Positions 1 to 10,113 of a stretch of DNA of 64,000 nucleotides are shown here, piece after piece. The stretch is from an uncultured Lachnospiraceae bacterium (GTDB taxonomy: Bacteria > Bacillota > Clostridia > Lachnospirales > Lachnospiraceae): assembly GCA_947632515.1 (NCBI GenBank), contig CANRPO010000013.1:23124-87123 (forward strand), given 5' to 3'. The notes beneath the pieces are model-generated. The model was not told the DNA's origin. It worked only from the letters and a program-made list of their open reading frames with translations, and searched no databases. Position 1 is the first letter of the stretch. Every line of letters begins with the position of its first letter. Position numbers and translations under genes: made by a program.

Positions 1-1561
1 GCTGAAAAACCAGCTCTGGTGGACGACGACGATCAGACCGGAATTTAAACGGTTAAAATACTATTTTGAGCTGCAGACGGACGACGAGAAGTGGTTTTAT
101 TTCGAGGACGGTTTCGTGTCGGAAGAGCAGCTGCAGCTGGCGGGGAGGAGCAGACAGTGTTTTGTGTTCCCGTGGATGAATCCGGCGGATATTCCCACGA
201 CGCCCGCGTGGGTGAACGAGACGATCTGGTATCAGATCTTCCCGGAGCGGTTCTGCAACGGCGATCCCTCCAACGATCCCGAGGGGACGCTGCCGTGGAG
301 AAACAGCGGCCCGGTGACAAACCAGGAGTTTTTCGGCGGGGATCTGCAGGGCATCATCGACAAGCTGGACTATATCAAAGGGCTGGGGGTATCGGGGCTG
401 TACCTGACGCCGGTCAACGAGGCGCCCTCCTCCCATAAGTACGATACCACCGACTACACGAAGATCGATCCGCATTTCGGCACGGAGGAGACGATGATCG
501 CGCTTGTACAGGGGGCGCATGACAGAGGGATCCGTGTGATGCTGGACGGTGTCTTCAACCACAGCGGGCCGGACTTCGCGCCGTGGCTGGATGTGAAGGA
601 GAAAGGGCCGCAGTCGGCATACTGGGACTGGTTCATGGTCAACGAGTGGCCTTTCAGGGAGGACGGCGGCTGCGCTTGGGCGAAACAGTACTATACATTT
701 GCGTTTTTCGACCGGATGCCGAAGCTGAACACGAACAATCCGAAGGTGCGGGAGTATCTGATCGGCGTGTGCGAAAACTGGGTGAAAAACTATGATGTGG
801 ACGGGATCAGGCTCGATGTGGCGAACGAGATCTCCCACGCTTTCTGCAAGGAATTGCGCGCGCGCTTAAAAGCGATCAAGCCGGACCTCTATATTCTGGG
901 CGAGATCTGGCATGACGCCATGCCGTGGCTGAGGGGCGACGAGTTCGACGCGGTCATGAACTATCCGCTGGGGGAGAGCATCAAGGACTTCTGGATCGAC
1001 AAGAGCCTGACCAACGAGGATTTCGAGTTTACGATCAACCGCTGCTACACGGGCTATATGCAGCAGACCAACGATGTGCTGTTCAATCTGCTCGACTCCC
1101 ACGACACCAAGAGGCTGCGCAGCGAAGTGAAGAATCTGGACGAATATTTTCAGCAGCTGGCGGTGTTGTTTACCATGCCGGGATCGCCGTGCATCTACTA
1201 CGGCACGGAGATCGCCATGGAGGGCGGGCACGATCCGGACTGCAGACGCTGTATGCCGTGGGAGGAGATCGAGGAAGGCGCCTTTGACGAGCGCATCCGG
1301 ATCGTCAGAAGTCTGCTGCAGCTCAGGCAGAGAGAGCCGCTCCTTCGCAGCAGGAACTTCCATTTCCCGAACAGGATCAACAGGCCGCGGGTGATCGAGT
1401 TCAACAAGATCGGCTGGCTGGACAACTATGTGGAGGTGATCATCAACTGCGAGGAGGAGGACGTGGAGATCCCGAGAGAGGGGGAGATCCTGTTCTCAAG
1501 GCATTATATTGACGCCACGCTTCTCAGAAACGGCATTCTGATCCGAAAGATCCACGGCTGA
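1..1561 (+). CDS. Alpha-amylase family glycoside hydrolase (GH13, neopullulanase/cyclomaltodextrinase-like), 5' truncated by window edge
   Basis: Frame +2 is open from the window start (LKNQLWWTTTIRPEFKRLKYYFEL...), then WYQIFPERFCNGDPSNDP, GIRVMLDGVFNHSG, DGIRLDVANEIS, LGEIWHDA, LLDSHDTKR: GH13 motifs. Confidence 0.93.
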   Translation, partial: LKNQLWWTTTIRPEFKRLKYYFELQTDDEKWFYFEDGFVSEEQLQLAGRSRQCFVFPWMNPADIPTTPAWVNETIWYQIFPERFCNGDPSNDPEGTLPWRNSGPVTNQEFFGGDLQGIIDKLDYIKGLGVSGLYLTPVNEAPSSHKYDTTDYTKIDPHFGTEETMIALVQGAHDRGIRVMLDGVFNHSGPDFAPWLDVKEKGPQSAYWDWFMVNEWPFREDGGCAWAKQYYTFAFFDRMPKLNTNNPKVREYLIGVCENWVKNYDVDGIRLDVANEISHAFCKELRARLKAIKPDLYILGEIWHDAMPWLRGDEFDAVMNYPLGESIKDFWIDKSLTNEDFEFTINRCYTGYMQQTNDVLFNLLDSHDTKRLRSEVKNLDEYFQQLAVLFTMPGSPCIYYGTEIAMEGGHDPDCRRCMPWEEIEEGAFDERIRIVRSLLQLRQREPLLRSRNFHFPNRINRPRVIEFNKIGWLDNYVEVIINCEEEDVEIPREGEILFSRHYIDATLLRNGILIRKIHG

Positions 1562-1595
1562 TCTGCGGAGCGGATAGAATGGCAATAATTTTTCG

Positions 1596-1624
1596 TTGCA
1601 AAAATAAGGGATTGCTTTTATACT
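1596..1624 (+). promoter_or_regulatory. Putative sigma-A promoter (TTGCAA-N17-TATACT) for the HPr-like gene
   Basis: TTGCAA 1596-1601, 17-nt spacer, TATACT 1619-1624. Confidence 0.55.
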
Positions 1625-1711
1625 AATGTGGGTGGAATTCCGGAGATGGAAGTGACTGCAGGATGGTCATTCCGGCTATGACTGAAAAAGAAGAGGGATG
1701 AGGTATGCGGA

Positions 1712-1948
1712 ATGAAAAGTTACTTATTGGATCTGCACTCCATTGAGAGGGTCAAGGGTTTTGTCACCGCGATCATAGGATTTGACGGATATTTCGATCT
1801 GGTGTCCGGCAGATATGTGATCGACGCAAAATCCATCATGGGCATTTTTTCCATGGATCTGTCCAAGAACGTGGAGTTCAGGATCTTGGAGACGAATGAC
1901 AGGATCGCGGAGGTGGAAGACGCGATCGCGCCGTATCTGGCACGATAG
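1712..1948 (+). CDS. HPr-family phosphocarrier-like protein
   Basis: 78 aa; MKSYLLDLHSIERVKGFVTAI...VSGRYVIDAKSIMGIFSMDLSKNVEFRI resembles HPr-fold proteins; canonical phospho-His motif not obvious. Confidence 0.7.
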   Translation: MKSYLLDLHSIERVKGFVTAIIGFDGYFDLVSGRYVIDAKSIMGIFSMDLSKNVEFRILETNDRIAEVEDAIAPYLAR

Positions 1949-1976
1949 AACGGAATCGCATAGGACACGGACAGAA

Positions 1977-2016
1977 GACTGCCGGCATATGAGTAAATCG
2001 TATGCCGGCAGTTTTG
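1977..2016 (+). terminator. Rho-independent terminator
   Basis: CTGCCGGCATA...TATGCCGGCAG followed by TTTT. Confidence 0.75.
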
Positions 2017-2131
2017 AAAACAGGCGGGACGCCGGAGACGTCAGCGCGGCATTTGCGAACCGCGCGATTCTGTGGTATGATATGCTAATAGGTTTCCTGC
2101 GGGAAGGGACGTATGGAGACAGAGCATAGGA

Positions 2132-3673
2132 ATGAGGAAACTATTTCATATTGCGTTAAACAGAGTGGTGATCACAGGCCTGCTCGTGGTTTTGCAGATC
2201 GGCTTTTTTATGCTGGAGATATTTCGGTGGGGCAACTACTATGTGGCGATCGCGATCGCTCTGCGGCTGATCAGTTTCGGCGCGGTCATTGCGATCATTC
2301 TCAGAACGAGCGACCCCGCGATAAAGCTGGCGTGGATCGTCCCGATCCTGATGTTTCCGCTGTTCGGCGGGATCATGTATCTCGCGTTCGGACATGTCTT
2401 CCTGCCGGGCAGGCTGCGCAGGGCATGGGAGCGGACATCCTTTCAGATCAGGCAGAGTCTGCATCAGGAGCAGGCGGTCATGGACAGGCTGAGAGCGGAG
2501 TCGCCGGAGGTCGCCAACCAGTGCGGGTATCTGGCGCGCTACGCGGGAACGCCCGTGTGGGACAGGACGAAGGCCGTTTACTATGAGGACGGACTGCCCT
2601 ATTGGAAACAACTGCTCGAGGATCTGGAGCAGGCGCAGCATTTTATCTTTCTGGAATATTTTATTGTGGGCGAGGGCGTGATGTGGAACGCGGTCCTTGA
2701 GGTGCTTGAGCGCAAGGTCAGGGAGGGCGTGGAGGTGCGCCTGATCTATGACGATGTGGGAAGCGTCTTTGTCCTTCCGAAGAATTACAATGAGATCATG
2801 GAAAAAAAGGGGATCAAATGCGTTGCCTTCAACCGGATCATTCCGTTTATGGCGCTGATCCTGAACAACAGGGATCACCGGAAGATCGTCGTGATCGACG
2901 GCCGGATCGGCTATACCGGCGGCATCAATATGGCGGACGAGTATATCAATTATACGCATCCCCACGGCGACCACTGGAAAGACGCGGGGATCCGCATCGA
3001 GGGGGAGGCCGTGAAGAATTTTACGGTCATGTTTCTTCAGATGTGGAATATGTGCCGCTTTACGGAGGAGGATTACAGCCCGTACTTCTACCGTTTCGAC
3101 GACGCCCGGGAGCGGGAGACGGTTTCAGGGTATGTGCAGCCCTATATGGATTCCCCGCTGGACAGCGAGCTGATTGGCGAGAGCGTCTATCTGAATATGA
3201 TAGGACATGCCGGGAAGTATATCTATATCTACACGCCGTATTTTGTCACGGATAACGAGGTGGTCACGGCGCTCAAGCTGGCGGCAAAGCGGGGCGTGGA
3301 TGTGCGCATCGTGACGCCCGGCGTGCCGGATAAGAAGACGATCTACTGGCTGACGCAGTCCAACTACCGGACATTGATCGAGGCGGGAGTCAGGATCTAC
3401 CAGTATACGCCCGGATTCCTGCATTCCAAGTGCGTGCTCTGCGACGATGAGACGGCGGCGGTGGGCACGGTGAACTTCGACTACCGCAGTTTCTATCATC
3501 ATTTCGAGTGCGGGGTCTTCCTGTATCGCGTGGAGGCTTTGCGCGACATCAGGAAGGACATGGAAGAGGCGTTTGCCGTATCGGAACTGATCACCGTGGA
3601 GTGGTGCAGGAAGAAATTTGTGAAGAGCAACGTGATCGGTCCGATCTTGAAATTGTTTTCACCGCTGCTGTAG
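2132..3673 (+). CDS. cls: Cardiolipin synthase (two PLD motifs)
   Basis: 513 aa; N-terminal TMs; HRKIVVIDGRIGYTGGINMADEY and HSKCVLCDDETAAVGTVNFDYRSF HKD-type motifs. Confidence 0.93.
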   Translation: MRKLFHIALNRVVITGLLVVLQIGFFMLEIFRWGNYYVAIAIALRLISFGAVIAIILRTSDPAIKLAWIVPILMFPLFGGIMYLAFGHVFLPGRLRRAWERTSFQIRQSLHQEQAVMDRLRAESPEVANQCGYLARYAGTPVWDRTKAVYYEDGLPYWKQLLEDLEQAQHFIFLEYFIVGEGVMWNAVLEVLERKVREGVEVRLIYDDVGSVFVLPKNYNEIMEKKGIKCVAFNRIIPFMALILNNRDHRKIVVIDGRIGYTGGINMADEYINYTHPHGDHWKDAGIRIEGEAVKNFTVMFLQMWNMCRFTEEDYSPYFYRFDDARERETVSGYVQPYMDSPLDSELIGESVYLNMIGHAGKYIYIYTPYFVTDNEVVTALKLAAKRGVDVRIVTPGVPDKKTIYWLTQSNYRTLIEAGVRIYQYTPGFLHSKCVLCDDETAAVGTVNFDYRSFYHHFECGVFLYRVEALRDIRKDMEEAFAVSELITVEWCRKKFVKSNVIGPILKLFSPLL

Positions 3674-3702
3674 CGGTGAGCGCAGAGGGAGAAGGAAACA
3701 GT

Positions 3703-4413
3703 ATGTTACGATTTATACAGGTGATCGTGTGTAATCTGCCGAGGATCTATATGATCCCGAAGATGCGGTACAAGGCGAACAGCAGCAGGTATACCGAAGA
3801 ACAGCGGTATGCGTACGCGAGACTGACGGTGGAGCGCATGAAACGTTCGGGGCATATCAGGACGCGCAGCTTTGGCACGGAAAATCTGCCGAAGGAAGGC
3901 GGTTACGTCATGTTCCCGAACCATCAGGGCAAATATGACGCGCTCGGCATCATAGCCACCCACGACAAGCCGTGCACCGTCGTGATCGACGATGCGAAAT
4001 CCCATATGATACTGACCACGCAGTTTGTAGACATGCTGCACGGCAAACGCCTGATGAAGGACGATATGAGGCAGTCGGTCCGCCTGATCTCGGAGGTGGC
4101 CGCGGAAGTCGCGCAGGGGCGGCGCTATATCATTTTTCCGGAGGGCGGTTATTTTCATAATCACAATGAGGTGCGGGAGTTTAAGCCGGGCTGTTTCAAG
4201 AGCGCGATGAAGGCGAAGGCGCCGATCGTCCCGGTGGTGTTGATCGACTCCTACAAGGTGTTCGAGGAGTGGTCGCTCAAACCGGTCGCCACACAGGTCC
4301 ATTACCTGCCGCCGCTCACCTACGAGCAGTACAAGGGCATGAGTACTCTGGAGGTGTCCGATCTGGTTCACGATCAGATTAAGAGCTATATCGCGAAAGT
4401 TACGAGACAGTGA
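3703..4413 (+). CDS. 1-acyl-sn-glycerol-3-phosphate acyltransferase family (PlsC-like)
   Basis: FPNHQGKYDALGI (NHxxxxD-like) and FPEGGYFHNHNEVREFKPGCFKSAMKAKAPIVPVVL; ATG at 3703. Confidence 0.88.
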   Translation: MLRFIQVIVCNLPRIYMIPKMRYKANSSRYTEEQRYAYARLTVERMKRSGHIRTRSFGTENLPKEGGYVMFPNHQGKYDALGIIATHDKPCTVVIDDAKSHMILTTQFVDMLHGKRLMKDDMRQSVRLISEVAAEVAQGRRYIIFPEGGYFHNHNEVREFKPGCFKSAMKAKAPIVPVVLIDSYKVFEEWSLKPVATQVHYLPPLTYEQYKGMSTLEVSDLVHDQIKSYIAKVTRQ

Positions 4414-4436
4414 CATGACGATGGGAGATAAGGGTT

Positions 4437-6629
4437 ATGCAGATAGTATGGCTATGGATTCATATATTTGGAGTGCTGGTGTCCTTCTTCCTTCTGGCCT
4501 CCATACTGAAACAGAAGGACTCGGCTTACAAGAACAGGCTGATCATGACGGTCAGCTGCTGTCTGATCGCGCTTGTCTCCCGCACGCTGTTTATCATGGC
4601 CGGGCCGGATATGCGGGAGCTTGTGGCGCTCGGCAAGACGGAATATCTGGGGAAATGTTTCGCCAATTTTCTGGCGCTGGCGTTCGTGCTTTCCTACTAT
4701 AAGATCCAGTGGCCGCGCAAGCTGATGCTCACGCTCTTCGGGATCAATCTGGCATTCTTCGGGATCATTATGACCTGCGATCATCACAGTCTTTACTACA
4801 CGTCCTATGAGATCGCCTCCACTTCCAACGGCAACATCCTTATCCTGGGCAAAGCGCCGCTCTATTATTTCTATATGCTGTTCTGTCTGGTGGAGATGAT
4901 ACTGTATCTGTATGTGTGCGTGAATCCCGCCTACCATCCGGTCAAGAAAGGGACGCGGACGATCCAGGGACTTCTGATCGCGGCGGGAGTCATACCGTTT
5001 TTTATGCTGCTGCTCTATCTGAGCGGCGTCACGGGCGGGTTTGACACGACGCCCCTCGGCATCTGGTGCTCTGTGCTCTGCCTCTTTACGGCGGTCAACC
5101 GGTACGGGCTGTTCGATCTGGTGCAGAACGCCAAGGAGGCGGTGATCGAGAGCATGGACGAGGGCATCATCGTGTCCGACAATCAGATGAAATTCCTCTA
5201 CGCGAACCCGGCCGCCTGCGAGCTGTTCCCGGATATGCGTCTGGGGGAGGGCAGAGTCAGCGAGTCCGAGATCCAGGCCATCTATGAGCAGACGGGCACG
5301 GTGATCGAGCTGAAAGACAAGAGTTATGAGATCAGAAACGCGGAGATCCGCGACGAGGTGCAGGTGCAGGGCTACATGCTGTCGGTCATCGACGTGACCG
5401 ACGTGATGGCGCAGGCGAGGCTTATGCGCGAGTTAAAGGAGAAGGCGGAGAACGCCTCCCGTGTCAAATCCGCGTTTCTGGCCAACATGAGCCACGAGAT
5501 CAGAACGCCGATGAACGCGATCTTAGGCATGACGGAGATCGCGCTCAGGGGGAAACTGGACGAGCAGCAGAGGGATGCCATCGAGCAGATCAAGTCCGCC
5601 AGCACGACGTTACTCACGATCATCAACGACATATTGGATTTCTCCAAGATGGAGTCGGGCAAACTGGAGATCGTGGAGGCGGACTATGACGTGAAAACGC
5701 TGGTGCAGGATGTGTACCATATCTTCTCGGGCAAGGTGGAGGAGAAGAATCTGCGGCTGGAGATCGGGCTGGATCAGACCATGCCCAAGGGACTGCACGG
5801 CGACGAGATCCGGCTGAAACAGGTGCTGATCAATCTGGTAAACAATGCGGTGAAATTTACGGAGACAGGCAGCATACAGCTGAACGTCGGCTATGAGAGA
5901 GCGGAGGACGGGATACTGCTCAAAGCGTCGGTACAGGATACGGGCATCGGCATCAAGCCGGAGGATCTGGAGCGCATCTTTAACTCCTTTGAACAGTCCG
6001 ACACATTCAGGAACCGCAAAAAGGAGGGGAGCGGTCTGGGTCTGGCGATCTCCCGGCAGCTCATCAGCCTGATGGGCGGCGACATCCATGTGGAGAGCGT
6101 CTATGGGCAGGGCAGCCGTTTCTTCTTCGAGGTGCCGCAGCGTGTCGTTGACGAAACGCCGTGCGGCGCCCTGGAGCTGAGCGAGAAACTGCAGCGCACG
6201 CAGCAGGCGGTCAGATATGAGGATTTCCGCGCGCCGGGGGCGAAGGTGCTTATCGTGGACGACAATCTTGTCAACAGGAAGGTGGCGGTGGGCCTGATGC
6301 GGCCCTTCGCCATGCAGGTGGACACCGCCAAGAGCGGTAAGGAGGCTCTCGAGATGATCCGGGAAAAAGAGTATCATCTGATCTTCATGGATCACATGAT
6401 GCCGGACATGGACGGCGTGGAGACGACCCATCTTATCCGGCAGATGGAGGGGGATTACTATCGGAACGTGCCGATCATCGCGCTGACGGCGAACGCGATC
6501 AACGGCGTCAAGGAGATCTTTTTGAAGGAGGGCATGAACGATTTTATCCCGAAACCCATCAACATGAAGGAGCTGAGCGAGAAGATCCTCCGGTGGCTGC
6601 CCTTTGAATTGTTGGAAAATGCGGAATGA
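4437..6629 (+). CDS. Hybrid sensor histidine kinase/response regulator with N-terminal 7TM-like region and PAS
   Basis: 730 aa; NMSHEIRTPMNAILG (H-box), NLVNNAVKFTETG (N-box), DTGIGI, GSGLGLAISRQL, LIVDDNLVNRKVA...MDHMMPDMDG (REC); all catalytic motifs intact. Confidence 0.92.
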   Translation: MQIVWLWIHIFGVLVSFFLLASILKQKDSAYKNRLIMTVSCCLIALVSRTLFIMAGPDMRELVALGKTEYLGKCFANFLALAFVLSYYKIQWPRKLMLTLFGINLAFFGIIMTCDHHSLYYTSYEIASTSNGNILILGKAPLYYFYMLFCLVEMILYLYVCVNPAYHPVKKGTRTIQGLLIAAGVIPFFMLLLYLSGVTGGFDTTPLGIWCSVLCLFTAVNRYGLFDLVQNAKEAVIESMDEGIIVSDNQMKFLYANPAACELFPDMRLGEGRVSESEIQAIYEQTGTVIELKDKSYEIRNAEIRDEVQVQGYMLSVIDVTDVMAQARLMRELKEKAENASRVKSAFLANMSHEIRTPMNAILGMTEIALRGKLDEQQRDAIEQIKSASTTLLTIINDILDFSKMESGKLEIVEADYDVKTLVQDVYHIFSGKVEEKNLRLEIGLDQTMPKGLHGDEIRLKQVLINLVNNAVKFTETGSIQLNVGYERAEDGILLKASVQDTGIGIKPEDLERIFNSFEQSDTFRNRKKEGSGLGLAISRQLISLMGGDIHVESVYGQGSRFFFEVPQRVVDETPCGALELSEKLQRTQQAVRYEDFRAPGAKVLIVDDNLVNRKVAVGLMRPFAMQVDTAKSGKEALEMIREKEYHLIFMDHMMPDMDGVETTHLIRQMEGDYYRNVPIIALTANAINGVKEIFLKEGMNDFIPKPINMKELSEKILRWLPFELLENAE

Positions 6630-6632
6630 TCC

Positions 6633-7871
6633 TTACATAACAACGATCTGTCTGCTGTATTCGCAAGGCGGAGCGCCGCCGAATTTCTGCTGTATCGGAA
6701 GAGAATAGATCTGTGCCGCGCGAATGTCGGCGGCGAGCATTTTTCTGCCGTCTGCGGAGACGATCAGGCGGTCGGCGTCCGCGAGCTTGGAGAGAAGCGG
6801 GACCTCTGAATGCTCTTTGACAGAGCTTAAGAGAGGTTCCTTTTCTTTTTTGAAACCCAGCATTCTGGCGTAGTATATGTAGTCTTCCCGGCGGTAAGTG
6901 TCCACGTCCCGCCGGTAGATGTTCAGCAGGATGTGCAGGAGGTTTCTGGACACTCTGGTGTAAGTCATATTCTTCGTCTTGAGTCTGTCGCAGAAAGCGG
7001 AAAAGCTCTCGCAGGAGGACAGCATGCCGAGCAGCCTGTCGGAGAAGGCCTGATCCACGTCCAGGTATGCCCGGTAGCCCTGTTCCTGCTCCAAGAGCAG
7101 CTTGTAGGACAGGAGCGCGGAGAAGTCGTCGGGAAAGATGGGGAATGTGCGCCCGAAGGACGCCTCCATCGCAGCGTAGACGGAGGAAGGGATCTGCTCT
7201 TTCACATGGCGGATGTGGCCGCACTCCCGGATAGATTCTCTGATGGCGAGAGCGGAGCTGTAGGATGGCTCCAGATCTGCCGCGTGATAGCCGGAACCGC
7301 GCCGGCGCAGCGTGTACGGTTGTATGCGGCTATGGCGTCTCATGAGCGCCTTGAGGTATTCCAGACCGAGAATGTTGTTCGGGGACTGCAGCACGCTGAG
7401 CGCGCCTGTCAGGTGGGGCGCGGTCGCACAGAGCGCCTGGTTGCGCGCCTGCGGATAGGTGAGCCCCTCTTTCATCCGCTGCCGCAGAGCGCTCTTGAAC
7501 GCAGGAGTCTCGGCAAGCAGTTCTCGCGCAAGCAGGGACAGCGTCTCGATGTCTCCGCACTCGCTGCCAAAGCAGAGCGCGTCTACCACGCCCAGCTTGT
7601 CGAGCAGGGCTACTGCGCCGGAGGCGAAATATTCCGCGCTGCCGACAGCATAGCAGACAGGCAGCTCCAGCACCAGATCGGCGCCGTTCTCCAGGGCGGA
7701 CTGCGCGCGCAGATACTTGTCCATGACGGCGGGAATACCCCGCTGCACGAAGTCGCCGCTCATGACGACCACGCAGCGGTCCGCGCCGGTGATCCTCTTC
7801 GCCTCGGCGATCTGATAGGCATGTCCGTTGTGAAACGGGTTGTATTCTGCGATGATTCCCACTGTTCTCAT
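6633..7871 (-). CDS. tmcAL: tRNA(Met) cytidine acetate ligase / nucleotidyltransferase (TmcAL, YlbM family)
   Basis: MRTVGIIAEYNPFHNGHAYQIAEAKRITGADRCVVVMSGDFVQRGIPAVMDK; start ATG (cat) at 7869-7871. Confidence 0.93.
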   Translation of the reverse strand: MRTVGIIAEYNPFHNGHAYQIAEAKRITGADRCVVVMSGDFVQRGIPAVMDKYLRAQSALENGADLVLELPVCYAVGSAEYFASGAVALLDKLGVVDALCFGSECGDIETLSLLARELLAETPAFKSALRQRMKEGLTYPQARNQALCATAPHLTGALSVLQSPNNILGLEYLKALMRRHSRIQPYTLRRRGSGYHAADLEPSYSSALAIRESIRECGHIRHVKEQIPSSVYAAMEASFGRTFPIFPDDFSALLSYKLLLEQEQGYRAYLDVDQAFSDRLLGMLSSCESFSAFCDRLKTKNMTYTRVSRNLLHILLNIYRRDVDTYRREDYIYYARMLGFKKEKEPLLSSVKEHSEVPLLSKLADADRLIVSADGRKMLAADIRAAQIYSLPIQQKFGGAPPCEYSRQIVVM

Positions 7872-7990
7872 AGTGTATTCCCTTTCCCATAAGCGGCACG
7901 CCGTTTTTCCCAGTGTATCACAAAAAAGGAGTCTTGTGTGCGCGACGGTGAAAATTATGGAAAAATCTTTTGCCAAAAGAGGAATATATC

Positions 7991-8019
7991 TTGTACAAAA
8001 TCAATAAATTCTGTATAAT
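7991..8019 (+). promoter_or_regulatory. Putative promoter (TTGTAC-N17-TATAAT) for pta
   Basis: TTGTAC 7991-7996, TATAAT 8014-8019. Confidence 0.6.
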
Positions 8020-8080
8020 TTTACATGTATGGAAAACTGCCATATGATCAGTCACAATGATGTATTAGGAGGGAAAGAAT

Positions 8081-9082
8081 ATGAGTTATATCGATGTGAT
8101 CAAAGAGAAGGCAAAAAGTGACAAAAAGAGCATCGTTCTGCCGGAGACGAACGACAAGAGAACGCTGATCGCGGCCTCGAACATTCTGAAGGACGGCATC
8201 GCGGACATCATCATGATCGGCAACGAGGAGAAGATCATGGACGGCGCGGGCTGGCTGGAGGTAGAGCTGGACGGCGTCAAGATCGTGGATCCCGAGCGGA
8301 CGGACAAATTTGACGAGTACGCGGATCTCTTGTACGAGACAAGAAAAAATAAAGGGATGACGCCGGAGATGGCGAGAGACATCCTTCTGAAAGATTACCT
8401 CACCTTCGGCGTTGTCATGGTAAAGGCCAACGATGCGGACGGCATGGTGGCCGGCGCGTGCCACGCCACGGCGGACACGTTAAGGCCTGCGCTGCAGATC
8501 TTAAAGACCGCGCCCGGCGTCAAGCTGGTCTCCGGTTTCTTCATCATGGATGTGCCGGACTGCGAGTTTGGAGAGCACGGCACGTTCCTCTTCGCGGACT
8601 GCGGTCTGAATCAGGATCCCACCGCGGAGGAGCTGGCGGCGATCGCCGATACTTCCGCCAAGAGTTTCAAGAGTCTGGTGGGCGCGAAACCGATCATCGC
8701 CATGCTGTCCCACTCCACCAAGGGGAGCGCGAAACATCCTCTCGTGGACAAGGTCGTGGAGGCCACGAGGATCGCTCACGAGCAGTACCCGCATCTGTGT
8801 CTCGACGGCGAACTGCAGACCGACGCTGCGCTGGTTCCGCAGGTGGCGAAGTCCAAGGCGCCGGGCAGCGAGGTGGCAGGCAAGGCGAACGTGCTCATCT
8901 TCCCCAATCTGGACTGCGGCAATATCGGCTACAAGCTCGTGCAGAGACTCGGCAAGGCGGAGGCCTACGGTCCCATGCTGCAGGGGATCGCGAAACCCGT
9001 CAACGATCTCTCCAGAGGCTGTTCCTGGGAGGACATTGTGGGCGTCGTAGCGCTCACGGCGGTGCAGGCGCAGCTGTCATAG
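8081..9082 (+). CDS. pta: Phosphate acetyltransferase
   Basis: 333 aa; KSIVLPETNDKRTLIAA, HSTKGSAKHPLVDKV, DGELQTDAALVPQVA, VLIFPNLDCGNIGYKLVQRLG. Confidence 0.96.
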   Translation: MSYIDVIKEKAKSDKKSIVLPETNDKRTLIAASNILKDGIADIIMIGNEEKIMDGAGWLEVELDGVKIVDPERTDKFDEYADLLYETRKNKGMTPEMARDILLKDYLTFGVVMVKANDADGMVAGACHATADTLRPALQILKTAPGVKLVSGFFIMDVPDCEFGEHGTFLFADCGLNQDPTAEELAAIADTSAKSFKSLVGAKPIIAMLSHSTKGSAKHPLVDKVVEATRIAHEQYPHLCLDGELQTDAALVPQVAKSKAPGSEVAGKANVLIFPNLDCGNIGYKLVQRLGKAEAYGPMLQGIAKPVNDLSRGCSWEDIVGVVALTAVQAQLS

Positions 9083-9204
9083 TCTTATGGCAGCTGACGG
9101 CATACATACGCGGAGAAAGATAAGATCCGAATGCCGGAGAGAGGCGGGATGCCGGAAACGAGAGGCAAGGCAGGAGATCAGAGGATAAAATGTGAATTTA
9201 GTGG

Positions 9205-9233
9205 TTGACAAACCATATACGCATCAGTATAAT
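9205..9233 (+). promoter_or_regulatory. Perfect consensus sigma-A promoter (TTGACA-N17-TATAAT) for yceD-rpmF
   Basis: TTGACA 9205-9210, 17-nt spacer, TATAAT 9228-9233, just upstream of ATG 9260. Confidence 0.85.
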
Positions 9234-9259
9234 AGTTTGAGTGTGGATAGGAGTCGGTT

Positions 9260-9778
9260 ATGTTCGTGAACTTGACTGATGTGTTTACAAGCGAGGGCAA
9301 GACAGTTGCGGTCGAGGCGGAGACAGAACTTCGGCAGATCGAAGTTGCCGATGAGGTGATTCCGTTTACGGATGTATCGCCGGTCAGTCTGACGTTTACC
9401 AATATCGGTAAGGGGCGGGCGCGTATCGTCGGTCACGCGAAAGTTACGCTCGCCATGCGCTGCGACAGATGCCTGAGACCCGTGGAAGAGACGCTGGATC
9501 TCTCGTTCGACAGAGAAGTGTTCGCACCTGACATATCGGGTGTGCCGCAGGACGATCAGGAGTTTATGAACGGCTATGAGATGGATGTGGACGACTTTTT
9601 GCACATTGAGATCGTGATCAACTTGCCTATGAAGGTTCTGTGCAAGCCTGACTGCAGAGGGATCTGCCGTCAGTGCGGCAGGGATCTGAATACGGGAACA
9701 TGTGACTGTGACACCTTTGTTCCTGATCCAAGGATGGCGGCAATAAAGGATATTTTTAACGGGAATAAGGAGGTGTAA
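9260..9778 (+). CDS. DUF177 domain protein (YceD family)
   Basis: CDRCLRPVEETLDLSFDREVF...CKPDCRGICRQCGRDLNTGTCDC; directly upstream of rpmF. Confidence 0.92.
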   Translation: MFVNLTDVFTSEGKTVAVEAETELRQIEVADEVIPFTDVSPVSLTFTNIGKGRARIVGHAKVTLAMRCDRCLRPVEETLDLSFDREVFAPDISGVPQDDQEFMNGYEMDVDDFLHIEIVINLPMKVLCKPDCRGICRQCGRDLNTGTCDCDTFVPDPRMAAIKDIFNGNKEV

Positions 9779-9780
9779 CG

Positions 9781-9960
9781 ATGTCTATTTGTCCTAAGAA
9801 CAAATCTTCTAAAGCCAGAAGAGACAAGAGAAGAGCAAACTGGAAAATGTCTGCTCCCACATTGGTAAAATGCAGCAAGTGCGGCGCTTTGATGGTACCT
9901 CACAGAGTTTGTAAGAAATGTGGAACATACAACAAAAAAGAGATTATCTCTGTGGATTGA
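9781..9960 (+). CDS. rpmF: 50S ribosomal protein L32
   Basis: MSICPKNKSSKARRDKRRANWKMSAPTLVKCSKCGALMVPHRVCKKCGTYNKKEIISVD (read from sequence; below the ORF-track length cutoff). Confidence 0.97.
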   Translation: MSICPKNKSSKARRDKRRANWKMSAPTLVKCSKCGALMVPHRVCKKCGTYNKKEIISVD

Positions 9961-9974
9961 TTGTTGTGAAAACG

Positions 9975-10010
9975 GGCTTTTCGGGATATTCCGAAAAGCC
10001 TTCTTTTTTG
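9975..10010 (+). terminator. Rho-independent terminator after rpmF
   Basis: GGCTTTTCGG-GATATT-CCGAAAAGCC-TTCTTTTTTG. Confidence 0.85.
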
Positions 10011-10113
10011 TTGCAAAAACTGTTTCCCCGTTCTTTTAGAACTTGATTTTTGCAGGTATATTTAGTATAGTAGAGATGATATTTTAGCAGCGGCGGGAGG
10101 GTGCGGTATCATC

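Noticed and set aside
6933-7892. 319-aa plus-strand ORF
   Set aside because: Antisense to tmcAL; the minus-strand gene has clear family motifs.
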